Under the pieces are notes generated by a model. It had not been told where the DNA came from and searched no databases. It worked only from the letters and a program-made list of their open reading frames with translations. The translations under genes were made by a program, and so were the position numbers. Of a stretch of 64,000 nucleotides of DNA, positions 12,601 through 21,834 are shown piece by piece (positions within the stretch are counted from its first letter, which is position 1; each line of letters opens with the position of its first letter). Origin of the DNA: Lepidurus packardi (taxonomy: Eukaryota > Arthropoda > Branchiopoda > Notostraca > Triopsidae). The stretch lies in NCBI GenBank assembly GCA_023053545.1, contig JAKZAN010000001.1, positions 1,074,565 through 1,138,564 on the forward strand, in the 5' to 3' direction.

Positions 12601-14894
12601 GAACGGGGTAACGATCCCAGTAATGAATCTCGAACTGGGGAAAAAAATCGGTGGGGCGAAATCCTAGTAATTGTAAGTCTATTTTCTATTTGTTTGGGAA
12701 GTATCAAAGACCGTTGCGGGGACTTAAGCCTGGTTCCAAGTTAGGGTGACGTCATTGCTAGGCTCCGCCTTGGCTCCGCCCACGCCCCGCCCACGCCCGA
12801 GGCGCTAGATCGTCTGAAACCTAACCGCTTTTATCTCCATTACTACTTGTCACAAGAGAGTCTGCAATAGGTCATTGAAATCGAGATTTTGAGAGGAACC
12901 TGAAGTTTCAAGACGGAAAATCCTTGGATATTCATAGGATTTTGTAAGTGAACAAGATGTTTCTTATTAAAAAGGTGGGGCATTATAGCTTTGAAATGCC
13001 AAACGGTCATAAAAGCTTGTGGACCAAAAGGGTTAGTTCATAGTCCCCCTCAATCCGAATGTACACATTACACGCACGTTAATCAATAGCCAAAACAAGG
13101 CGAATAATGCACTTCGTGGCCCGGGTGGCGAATCATGATCCATTCGCGACGCGACACACAAGTATACTACTTGTAAACGAAACTGAACGAAAGATATTCG
13201 TAGCATGCGGTGCGGCTATTGATCGCCCAATTAGATTCTATGGGCTGGAACCATGGGTCACCTTCCGAATTTGTTTTCTTTTTAAATGATATGGGGAACT
13301 GTTCGGCAGCTTCTCAGGATGTCAGAAAACTTTCGCTGAAATAACTTTCAGTCATCTTTCCAAGACTCATAACTTGGCATGTTGAAACTAGAAATTTGGC
13401 AGAAATTCCTGCGGAATCATAGAAGCTTCGAGGAATTTTAGGTTGTTTCATAGTTTGCTCCAGAAATTATCTTGCTGGTGCTATTTAATTTCAAAGGGTA
13501 GGAGTCTCATCCAAATGTTTCAAATTATCTCATCCAAATGTTTTTCTTCTTTTTCATCTTTTTTATAAGTAAAGAAAGTAAGAAAGTTAAACGAAGAGTC
13601 GAAACTGAGGTGTCTGGCCATGCAAAGGCGATTTACTTTTCATCTAACTCAAGTAAAATGAAGCTTCCAGCTGCTGCAGTCCTTTTCTCCCTGCAATAAG
13701 TAATTTTCCAGGATTTTCCGCTTAGCATATCACAGCGTGTATCCTTGGCACTCCTTTCCTTGTTGGCTGTCTCCATCCGTTGACCCTATCTGATACCAGC
13801 GAACCTAGGATGACCTTTCCAACAGCAAGTATTACAAAATAAAATCCAAGGTGAGTGCCATTCAATCGAAAACTTTCCAATTTTTCATCGAACCTATCAA
13901 GAATCTCAATCTCTTTAACTCATCACCAAACTGGACAAAACCCTCTTCAATTTCATCAAAACCAAGCTAAATCTCTTTCTATTTCAGTTATTGAAATCAA
14001 AAATCGATCTAGAATTAAGTTCCCAGTACTTCCACATTTCTGCCTGCAGTAAGTAATGTGCGAGGATTTTCCGCTTAGCGTATCACAGCGTGTATCCTTG
14101 GCACTCGTTTCATTGTTGGCTGTCTCCATCCGTTGACCCTATCTCTCGCGGGTGTGGTTTCATCCCTCCCCGGAGTAATACTGGCACATGAGGCAAGTGT
14201 AATATATGCCAATAAAAGCTGGAATGGTTAGGAGGAATCGAGGAGTCTATTATGCCAGTACCAGCTCAAGGGTGCTGTTGGCGAGAATCAGATTTAGGGT
14301 AGTGTAAAGCCTGAATGATAGTCAGAAAAGGAGAAGGGATCGCTTGAGCTCTTTCTTTTTATGACTGAGGGAAAGTTCTGGTGATCTTAAGTATGAGATA
14401 AGGACGCTCTCTACCTGCGTGTCGTTAGGGTAGAGGATGAGTTTGTAGTCGCGGAGGATCTCGGGATTGTCGTTGATATGTTGAAGCGCGAGTTCGATGG
14501 CGGGCTTAACGCCGCGTCCCAAAGCCGCCTCGATCGGGTTCTCAGTGAGGGGGAAGAACCCGCCGATGTAGAGGTCTTGCTTGGGGAGCGCTTGGCTGGT
14601 GCTGGTACCCGAGGTCGCGGAAGCACTGCGGTGGGTCGCAACCCCACCATTGCTGTGGTTATTCGCTGGATGGTTATTGAGCAGAGCGTGCAAAATCCGT
14701 ACCGGCGAGGGTGGCTTCGGGTTCTGGTACACCGCCCTGGAACTTGCACTGGCACCGAGCTCGGCCAGTACCCACAACCCGAGCAGTACCCACACCCACT
14801 CTTGCCGCACCCTTCGACTTCTGTCGTCACTCAGGGAATTCGTCCGGGTCCTACCACGGGAGTTGGAGTCGGCCAGTAACGCCCCGGAGGCCAT
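618..14894 (-). CDS. GABA-B-R2: GABA-B receptor subunit 2, N-terminal extracellular part (partial, 6 exons visible)
   Basis: This is a class C G-protein-coupled receptor subunit. The GABA-B-R2 subunit pairs with R1 at the cell surface and couples to G proteins. Coding exons on the minus strand are 14894-14415, 6427-6290, 6179-6012, 3791-3432, 3331-3032 and 678-618. All junctions are GT-AG and in frame, giving 502 residues before the left edge. The first ATG follows an in-frame TAG and is followed by a hydrophobic signal segment (about residues 33-51) and a low-complexity linker. The ligand-binding fold then starts at LYIGGFFPLTE (108-118). Other family hallmarks are GRGVKPAIELAL, FFDMM, VTDPIAK, HWHMTL, LSYADTHPMFTKKGYPNFFR, RFNWTCVGTLYQNEPR, KDVRIIF, YGRRYQWL, EYSQFHGYAYD and VADFRYRD. 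They occur in the same order as in insect GABA-B-R2. The seven-transmembrane and coiled-coil parts lie beyond the window. Intron 1 is about 8 kb, and several introns are filled with tandem repeats. The identity rests on recalled family motifs and is strong. Confidence 0.93.
899..1600. repeat. Tandem duplication, unit about 341-358 bp, two copies
   Basis: Two near-identical copies lie head to tail inside the GABA-B-R2 intron between exons 5 and 6. Shared landmarks include GGTACTTTGGGTAC (about 900 and 1241), TTATTCATCGCTTTCCTG (about 969 and 1327) and the block around TATATGTACATGGGGG. Each copy ends in a segment related to the start of the 170-bp array that follows (GGCACACAAGGTA), so the two arrays share ancestry. 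Confidence 0.85.
1550..2640. repeat. Satellite-like array, 170-bp unit, about six copies
   Basis: The phrase GCACACAAGGTACCCGGTAC or a close variant recurs at 1561, 1731, 1901, 2072, 2242, 2412 and 2578, a spacing of 170, 170, 171, 170, 170 and 166 bp. Each unit also carries TTTTGGCAGCGTACCCGAA and GACTATTATATTTC. The regular period and high identity suggest recent expansion. The array is intronic to GABA-B-R2 and non-coding. Confidence 0.92.
4001..5830. repeat. Degenerate tandem array built on the words AGAAATATTCAG / TAGAAAT (copy 1)
   Basis: A dense array of short words (CAGTAATATTCAGAAAT, TCTAGAAATATTCAG, GCAGGGCTATTTAGAAAT, CTAGCTAGAAACATTATGG) is arranged in longer composite units. It is preceded by a unique-looking leader (4001-4140, AAAGATATCCCGGAATTATC) that recurs at 6800-6940 in front of the second array. 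It lies in the GABA-B-R2 intron between exons 3 and 4. Open frames here are by-products of the repeat and not genes. Confidence 0.88.
6800..8290. repeat. Degenerate tandem array of AGAAATATTCAG words (copy 2)
   Basis: This is a second copy of the leader plus array seen at 4001-5830, placed in the large first intron of GABA-B-R2. The repeat is bounded on both sides by related phrases (TCTTGGTTGAAGAGTATAAC at about 6732 and again at about 8287), so the block itself looks duplicated. Exons 2 and 3 of the receptor lie between the two array copies. Confidence 0.85.
8291..10904. other. Intron 1 of GABA-B-R2, no gene recognised
   Basis: I see no coding exon, RNA gene or element with clear ends here. 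The stretch has scattered CAGAAAT and GCAGAAAT words (for example 9067, 9693, 9731, 10327 and 10738), a pattern shared with most non-coding parts of the window, and a G/A-rich purine tract near 10005-10030. Confidence 0.5.
10905..12012. repeat. Satellite-like array, 184-bp unit, about six copies
   Basis: GCCATCTGTGACTG recurs at 11051, 11235, 11419, 11603, 11787 and 11969 (spacing 184, 184, 184, 184 and 182 bp). Each unit also contains TTCCAATAGATATTATAG, AAAACCAATCCACCTC and CATCACTAAGCTGA. The core CATCAGCGCCATCTGTGACT is the reverse complement of the core of the 31840-32600 array, so both belong to one dispersed family. The array lies in intron 1 of GABA-B-R2. Confidence 0.92.
12013..13689. 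other. Intron 1 of GABA-B-R2, no gene; GC-rich block at about 12741-12830
   Basis: No coding exon was recognised. A short GC-rich block (TGACGTCA followed by several CCGCCCACG-like words and AACCTAACCGC...TTATCTCC) has the same ingredients as the dispersed repeat core at 35767, 37945 and 39329. It could be a diverged relative, but this is a visual impression only. Confidence 0.4.
13690..14143. repeat. Short direct duplication, about 103 bp, copies 352 bp apart
   Basis: The block containing GGATTTTCCGCTTAGC, TATCACAGCGTGTATCC and GTTGGCTGTCTCCATCC occurs at about 13690-13792 and again at about 14041-14143 with few differences. Both copies lie just inside intron 1 of GABA-B-R2, downstream of exon 1. 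Confidence 0.85.
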
Positions 14895-16188
14895 ACTTAA
14901 GGTAAAGAGCCACTCAAACCTTGCTGGAACGTTCTAAAAGTCGAAAACAAAAAACGAAAAAAAAACCACAGCGAAACCAACACTTCGGACGCACTACATA
15001 TTCCTCAGGCAGTCTCGGCGGAATGCACTGTAATGTCTTCCCGACAGTTTACTTGAATTGGGTTGAATTCAGGGAATTCAGGGAGCACGGCCATGCCGAA
15101 GAAAGCATTACGAATTCTTTCGGTGGTAGCAATGGATAAAGAGTCGGTGCTTAAAGTAGGTACTAGACGGGATTTGCCATGGTCCGCTAGTGCAGCTGAT
15201 CCACTGCGGAATTGACTTGAAAGGGAGGACAACGAGGCTCCTGTGGAGCTCCACACACGACTAGAGGGGCGCCCGGACAAGCTTGTCCATGCGGTGTGAA
15301 TTCCGAGGCAAAAGGGGAAGAAAGGAAGGGCCAGCGTCGGCGCTAAGAGACAATCTAACGTTCTCCTCGACGCGCCGAACCTGTAGCGCGTAAACTTCCT
15401 CGGAGAAGGGGGGGGATTTTGTTTTTTTGTGTCTTTCCGCGGAAGATTTGGCCGGGGGCTGGTAGTGGCTCGCGGAATTCCGGGTACTTTTTTTTCTATT
15501 GTAACCTTGCTTCTTACCTGGGTAATTGAATCTCGCTCCTTTTGTGCGGCCAGGCCCGTACTTTCCCCAACACCAGTAAAGCTCTGGGGATAACTGTTTT
15601 GGGCGAAGAAATACGAGGAGATGGGGAAAAAAGAGAGGTGTAAAAGAGTTCTTTGTATGGAAAGGGAGCCGCGTGTGTGGTGGGCGACTTTTGTCCCTGC
15701 GGTACCGGCAAAAGCATTGTTATGCTGCCGGCAGCTTTACGCATGTGGAAATGCCAAAATGTTGGTGTATTGGCTTTTTTTACTAGCTTTGGGGGATCGG
15801 GAAGGGGATACATGGGTGGATTCCGGGGTTGGGCTGACTGGATAGGTTGGAAATGGGCATTGAGAACCGTTAACGCTCGGGGAAGCTTAACGGGGATAGC
15901 ACAAGCCAATACAATACCAGCCCAAGTACAAGTGGTGGATCTTCAAAGAACTCTTCGCTGGCTTAGCTTTGAATACGAAATCTTGTGAACGATCACACGC
16001 GTGGCTCATTCACGGTGACTTGATCCAACTTCGAAGTAGAAGAAGCCTTTTCAAGTCGGACGTACCAACCCCTTGGGGACTCATTCACCTCAGGCCCATA
16101 GACCCATTTCCCCCTTTCACGTCCCTTTCTTACAGACAACGAATTGTTTCTACTGGTACCCTATGTTGACTGATGTTGAGGCGGATTG
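14895..16188. other. 5' flank of GABA-B-R2, possible promoter/5'UTR, no other gene seen
   Basis: The sequence upstream of the receptor start codon is moderately GC-rich up to about 15400. No initiator or TATA box could be assigned with confidence. Open frames here lack recognisable motifs or splice logic. An in-frame TAG upstream of the ATG (near 14936) supports the chosen start. Confidence 0.4.
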
Positions 16189-17095
16189 CATAGTATATAG
16201 GTTTCACAGTAGGCTAAACAAGGGTTGTCCTTTCAAGGTAAAGGTCTTGGACCCACTTTCTCGATCCCAAGAGGAATTTCAGGAAAAAGGCCAGAATAGC
16301 AAAGGGTACATTCGTAAGCCTCCCAGTGGCTGTTCAAAGAGGGTAACGACCGTTTACAAAGCGCAGTACAGGTAGGATCTTAGGTCAGCCCTAAACATTC
16401 CCTAGAGTACCAGCAGTCTACCATTTGGCGAACGTTTTGCTCTCTTGTCGAACCTTTTTCTAGAAGATTAGGAATACCTTGCGAGGGCATGACTCTCCTA
16501 TGTTCCAATCCAGACTCTCCTATGTTCCTTCGCTCCCCGTACATCCTCTTCAGACCGAGAAAGTAGGTAACAAAAGCTTCCACCATTGGAAGATACCCTT
16601 GTTGGCCTTAGGTCAACCCAAAACTCCCTAGAGTACCAGCAGTCTACCATTTGGCGAACGTTTTGCTCTCTTTTCGAACCTTTTTCTAGAAGATTAGGAA
16701 TACCTTGCGAGGGCATGACTCTCCTATGTTCCAATCCAGACTCTCCTATGTTCCTTCGCTACCGTATATCCTCTTCAGACCGAGAAAGTAGGTCGCAAAA
16801 GCTTCCACCATTGGAAGATACCCTTGTTGGCCTTTGGTCAGCCCAAAACTCCCTAGAGTACCAGCAGTCTACCATTTGGCGAACGTTTTGCTCTCTTTTC
16901 GAACCCTTTTTCTAGAAGATTTGGAATGCCTTGCGAGGGCATGACTCTCCAATGTTCTTCTCCTATGTTCCAATCCAGACTCTCCTTTGTTCCTTCGCCC
17001 CCCGTATATCCTCTTCAGACCGAGAAAGTAGGTAGCAAAAGCTTCCACCATTGGAAGATACCCTTGTTGGCCTACTGTGAAACCTATATACTATG
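16189..17095. mobile_element. Non-autonomous DNA transposon (MITE-like) with 26-bp terminal inverted repeats
   Basis: The left end (16189-16214) and right end (17070-17095) are perfect 26-bp inverted repeats beginning CATAGTATATAGG and containing TTTCACAGTAGGC. Similarity continues inward to a shared ACAAGGG. Outside the ends, 16181-16188 reads GCGGATTG and 17096-17103 reads GGGGATTG, an 8-bp target-site duplication with one mismatch. An 8-bp duplication is typical of hAT and P superfamily elements, and the CATA start is reminiscent of P-type ends. There is no transposase frame inside, and the interior is mostly a three-copy tandem repeat. The superfamily assignment is inference. Confidence 0.72.
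16380..17070. repeat. Three tandem copies of a 226-237 bp unit inside the MITE-like element
   Basis: Units begin at about 16381, 16609 and 16835 with GGTCAGCCC-like sequence and share ACCAGCAGTCTACCATTTGG, GCGAACGTTTTGCTCTCTT, GAGGGCATGACTCTCC and GCTTCCACCATTGGAAGATA. The third unit is extended by an extra short copy of the ATGTTCCAATCCAGACTC phrase. The array fills most of the element between its inverted ends. Open frames on both strands follow the repeat and are not considered genes. Confidence 0.9.
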
Positions 17096-17823
17096 GGGGA
17101 TTGTACCGAAACCGGTTTTAGGAGCCCTGCCTACCATTCTATCCCCTCCTTCTTTACCATCTTTATGGCCTTTCCCCCCTAGCTCTATTCCCCCCTCGTC
17201 TCTTTCGATCTTTTCGGCTTTGCGTAAGTTCGTCTACCACCCGTAACCCCTCAACCTATTCCCCCGTTTTTCAATGTCATCCTAGTTCCTCTCAACTTGG
17301 TCTTATCTACAAAGGTCAAGGGCAAAGGACGAGTTGTCGCTTGTAGACCACTAGGGGCGGAGCTTACTTGTTTTTGTACGTAACTTGGTTAATATCGGTC
17401 CGATTGAATCCAATTTTTTTACACTAATTCCCAGATTGTCTTGAATTCTACTTGCAGCTTACTTTGGAAGAATTTGTGAAAAACTTTTATTTTAAATTTG
17501 GTTTAAATTAATATTTAATTCTACTTTACTTTTTTTTTTACTTTACTTTAATTTTAATTTAACTTACTGTGGAAGAATTTATGAAATCTTTTATTTTAAA
17601 TTTGGTTTAAATTAATATCCTGTTCTTGTGAATTCTCAAGTCTTGAAAATTAGCTAAAAAATCGGTTAATAAACGTTTAATACGTATTTTATTTATTTTA
17701 GATTTATATATTATATTATGTATTTATTATTATTTATTCGTTTATGGTTTATTTGGGATTTCGGATATTCTTATGTTTTATTTATTTTATTTCTTGCCAT
17801 ATTAATTTACTTATTGTATACGT
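17096..17823. other. Intergenic, AT-rich, no gene
   Basis: No gene was recognised. It includes a small direct duplication of about 60 bp (ATTTTAAATTTGGTTTAAAT at about 17490 and 17598) and AT-rich low-complexity sequence. Confidence 0.5.
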
Positions 17824-17905
17824 TTTTTATTTTTTTTAAAATTATATTGGCGTCTAGGCATAAGCCTGTTGCCAAAGTTTATTATTAAAAACGTACATTT
17901 AAAAC
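17824..17905 (-). mobile_element. LINE-like 3' tail fragment (minus orientation)
   Basis: Read on the minus strand, the fragment runs through AATAAACTTTGGCAACAGGC and CTTATGCCT to CGCCAATA and then an A-rich tail. It is almost identical in reverse complement to 21757-21834. A conserved 3' end followed by an A-rich tail is what truncated non-LTR retrotransposon copies look like. Alternatively the pair could be inverted ends of a 4-kb element. No reverse transcriptase frame is nearby, so the family cannot be named. Confidence 0.45.
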
Positions 17906-18509
17906 CGGGTAGGGGAAAGGGATATAACAGAATTATATACTAATTTACTTATTATTATATTAATTTACTTATTAAATGAAATAAGATAATATAAATATAA
18001 ATGAAATAAGATAATAATTTCGGTTTATTTTCTATCTCGTTATTGTATTAACAAAAAAATTTATTGCCAATTTCCTTGATTTTATGCCAGGGTTTAAATA
18101 GAAGCTAAATCTAAGTTTTATCGAGAATTTCCGTTCGCCTCTACAGACCCACTTGTCTTTTATGTAACTTAGCGTGCGTAGCACCTATTTAAGCCGGTGG
18201 CTTTTTATTACTGTCGTAAGAGGGCGGATACCTAAATATGTTGCATTGCACGGTAAATGTGCTTGGCTTATAAAAATAAGGTCGTGGCTGGAGGCACTAA
18301 AGAATGATGACTAAGATTGTGCTTTGCCTGAGGGCTAATCCAGTCTAGTGGGTCCGGTCTACTTTCTGGCGTGTAGAATCCACGTTTTAACTTCCTGGTT
18401 ATTTTTTTTTTTTTTTTTATTCAGTGGGAAAAGGTGGTACGTATACAGTACGTTGTTGGTCTACTCTCTCTATCCCTTTGTTCATGAGATTTTGGCTGAT
18501 TAGCTTCAA
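17906..18509. other. Intergenic, AT-rich, no gene
   Basis: No coding signal was recognised. It contains AT-rich sequence, a G-run phrase (AACCGGGTAGGGGAAAGGG) next to the LINE-like tail, and a poly-T run near 18401-18419. Confidence 0.5.
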
Positions 18510-18945
18510 AGTTAAGTTATAAAATTAGATTTCAAATTAAGTAAAAAAAAGTGATAAAATTATATTTCAAATTAAATAAAAAGAAAGTTATAAAATTAGA
18601 TTTCAAATTAAGTAAAAAGAAAGTTATACAATTAGATTTCAAATTAAATAAAAAGAAAGTTATAAAATTAGATTTCAAATTAAATAAAAAGAAAGTTATA
18701 AAATTAGATTTCAAATTAAGTAAAAAGAAAGTTATAAAATTAGATTTCAAATGAAATAAAAAGAAAGTTATAAAATTAGATTTCAAATTAAATGTAAAAA
18801 AAGTTATAAAATTAGATTTCAAATTAAGTAAAAAGAAAGTTATAAAATTAGATTTCAAATGAAATAAAAAGAAAGTTATAAAATTAGATTTCAAATTAAA
18901 TAAAAAAAAAAGTTACAAAATTAGATTTCAAATTAAATTTAAAAA
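18510..18945. repeat. 36-bp minisatellite, about 12 copies
   Basis: The unit reads approximately GTTATAAAATTAGATTTCAA followed by ATTAAATAAAAAGAAA. Neighbouring copies differ by single bases (AAATAAA/AAGTAAA, AATGAAA). Because 36 is a multiple of three and the unit lacks stops in some frames, both strands show long open frames with a 12-residue period. These are not protein genes. Confidence 0.95.
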
Positions 18946-19784
18946 AAGCAGCCAAAGGAAACGTTACTCTCTCATTTCTTTCTTTAAACTTTTCAAGTGC
19001 AAGGGGATATATTACTTTACTTGTTTCTAGTCCAGCGCATTAGGTTTCGAGTCGCGTTTATGGACAAGAATCTAATTTGTGCTTGGCCTTAATCCTTTTT
19101 CACTATCGTCCTAGTTTCTGTCGGTACAACACACCCCAAGTGTTGCGCCTGCATTCTGTGAAGACAGCATTCTTGGAGAGTAGTTCTTCACTGCAGTGGG
19201 CTGACAGAACGATTGGGGGTGGGCACTTTGCCTAAGGATATGGCTGGGGAGAGCCAAGTTTCTCGGGTGGCAGGTTTCGTTTTCGTTGGCGGAACGTGGA
19301 GGGTGCAAAAGCAAGAAGCTGAATGCTTTTACAACACCTCATAAATATGTAATTACCTACTGTGCGTTCTGGGTTGGGGAGACAAGAACAGAGCGAGGGA
19401 CTGGAGGAAGGTTCTTGATTGGGAATCTGTAGAAGCTGGACCGGAAAGGGGTAGTACCGGAAAGGATGCTGCTATCGCTCTATATCTTTTTTATTTTATT
19501 TTTTTTAAAGGATTAAAGGGAGTAGAGAGGGCAATTTTTTGGTACTATCGACGCTATCGCTCTGTATCTTTTTTTTTTAAAAAAAGGATTATAGGGAGTA
19601 GAGAGGGGCAATTTTAGGTTATGGAGAACGTATTAGTTTGGCGCTAGGTTTGACGATTTTCTATGAATTTTAGAGAAAGCTTGGGAGACTTTTAGATTCA
19701 TTTGGCAATGGGTTAGGAAATATCGTTGAATATTCTTAGAAGGGAATACTCGAGGATAGAGTAGGAGCAGCTTATTGTGATCAC
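18946..19784. other. Intergenic, no gene; small duplication at about 19470-19620
   Basis: No coding exon was recognised. The phrase GCTATCGCTCTRTATCTTTTT followed by an A/T tract and GGAGTAGAGAGGG occurs twice, about 80 bp apart. Confidence 0.5.
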
Positions 19785-20520
19785 GTTTTGAATCATGTTG
19801 TGAATATGGATTCGATTAAGCGGAGATTCTAATAACAGCAAATTGGTTACTGGTTTGTTTAAACCAAAGAAACAAAGCCTGGTCCACTTTTCGAGGCTTT
19901 CTCACACTTTTCCTTTTTCTAGATTCAATACACCCACTATTGTTTATTTCGGAACGATTTGTTAACAATGTTGATAGAGATGATTGAGGAAGCTCATGCC
20001 AATATAGTTGGAGTCGTTTAAGGGAGGAATATTCACATTGCGAGTCGTCCACGCTAAAAAGCACCCAATTACCTGCCAATAGGAGCGTTAGATATTACTG
20101 TGTCCCAGTTTTTTTTTTTTTTTTTTTTTTTTTAAACGTGAAATGAGCTTGAAATGTATTAACAATAGAGATGGATGTTTTGACGATACGCAAACGCTAG
20201 TTTATAAATTAAAAAAAAAAAAACACAATGGCTGTAACGATACAATATAGCTAATAGATGGCGCTTATTGTGATCACGTTTGTCAAGTGCAGATTGATTC
20301 TATTCAGCAGAGGTTCTAATCATCGAAAATTGGGAATGTGCAATAGAATGCTACGATTCAGTGGCACGAATGGGCTTGTTTGAACTAAAGAAACAAAGCA
20401 TCGTCGACTTTTTGACACTTTCTCACACTTTTCCTTTTTCTAGATGCAATACACCCACTATTGTTTATTTCGAAAAGATTTGTCAATAATTTTGATAGAA
20501 ATGATTGAGGAATTCCTAAT
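19785..20520. repeat. Diverged direct duplication, unit about 465 bp, two copies
   Basis: The blocks at about 19775-19995 and 20265-20515 share CTTATTGTGATCACGTTT, AAAGAAACAAAGC, TTTCTCACACTTTTCC and ATACACCCACTATTGTTTAT. They are separated by poly-T/poly-A low-complexity tracts (20110-20132 and 20209-20223). No protein is indicated. Confidence 0.8.
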
Positions 20521-20724
20521 TTAACGGGGTTCCCTTTGTGGCCAATCTTTTTAGTTTAACTTGTCCCAAGTTTCAGTGAGTCGCAACTTCTCTTTTACAT
20601 TGAAATCAACTCTTTTCTCGTTCGTCGCCGTTTTTATAGAACCACACGTCTAAAACACAACTCACACTGCATCTTTGAAGCCTCTTCCTACGCATAGATT
20701 GGGTTCCCAACACGCTATCCCTTC

Positions 20725-21530
20725 TAATTTCCCCCGTTAAAGGAACTGGTCATTCAATTGAATAAACCTGCCCATTGAATTGACCAGGGAGTTTCGAAGG
20801 GAGTTTCCTTAAGCGTAGTAGTCGACTGGAAATGACAGGATTGGTCAAAGTGACGTAAAAACAATGTTATTGGTCAATATGCAAAGTCCATGTAGCAATC
20901 ACTACTGCAGTTTCGTTACTGCATATGAGACAATGCTATTGAAACTGATTCTAATATCCGAAAGCGTTATTACAATAACTAGTTCAAATGCTATGAAGTT
21001 TCTCGTTTTGAATCGGTCCTTTAAAATTTGATTCATAAAGCGGCTGATTCTAATAACTTGGGATCCCAATAAGCATCTACTGTATTAGTATTAACTGTAT
21101 TAATATTTATGTATTAATATTAGTATTTACTGTATTAATATTTAATATTAATTGTATTAGTATTTGTTAGCGGAAGTTAGTTAGGTTAGTGAGAGACTTC
21201 CCCCGTCAATTAAAGGAACTGGTCATTCAATTGAATAACCTGCTCATTGAATTGACCACGGAGTTTAGAAGGGAGTTTCCTTAAGCGTAGTGGTAGACTG
21301 GAAATGACAGGATTGGTCAAAGTGACGTAAAAACAATATCATTGATCACACGTACTACAGTCCATGTAGCAATCACTACTGTAGTTTTGTTACTCTATAT
21401 GAGACAATGCTTTTGAAATTGATTCGAATATCCGAAAGTGGGATTCTAGTAACCGATTAAAATACTATGAATTTCATCGTTTTGAATCGGTCCTTTAAGA
21501 TTTGATACCTAGCTGATTACTATAACCAGT
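20725..21530. repeat. Direct duplication, about 333 bp, copies 468 bp apart
   Basis: The blocks at about 20728-21060 and 21196-21530 share AAAGGAACTGGTCATTCAAT, GAATTGACCA, GAAATGACAGGATTGGTCAA, CCATGTAGCAATCACTACTG and TTTTGAATCGGTCCTTTAA. Between them is a TATTAATATT-rich stretch. CATTCAATTGAATAA/CCATTGAATTGACCA inside each copy is itself inverted, so short hairpins are possible. Confidence 0.88.
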
Positions 21531-21756
21531 GGCCACAATAAGCGGCACTATTATTATTATTATTAAGGGTACTATTATTAGATTCAATATCGGCCAAATG
21601 TCACACATTGTTCTAAGAATTATTAGAAATGTGGCTGTGAAGGCGATACGATAGTTTTGTAAAATGCGAAAATTCGGAAACAAGTAGAAATTACGTAGAA
21701 ATTTGGCCAAGTAATGTACAGCAATGTAGCCTAAATTTTCTAGTAAATAAAGATAT

Positions 21757-21834
21757 AGGTTTTAAATGTACGTTTTTAATAATAAACTTTGGCAACAGGC
21801 TTATGCCTATACGCCAATAAATTCAAAAAAAAAG
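21757..21834 (+). mobile_element. LINE-like 3' tail fragment (plus orientation)
   Basis: TTTTAAATGTACGTTTTTAA, then AATAAACTTTGGCAACAGGC, CTTATGCCTATACGCCAATA and finally an A-run. It matches the reverse complement of 17824-17905 over about 60 bp with very few differences. An internal AATAAA and a terminal A-run fit the 3' end of a truncated non-LTR retrotransposon. The family is uncertain. Confidence 0.45.

Noticed and set aside
18532-18894. Long open frames on both strands with a 12-residue periodic sequence
   Set aside because: They are produced by the 36-bp minisatellite, which has a length divisible by three and lacks stops in some frames. No start context, splice signals or plausible composition supports a protein.
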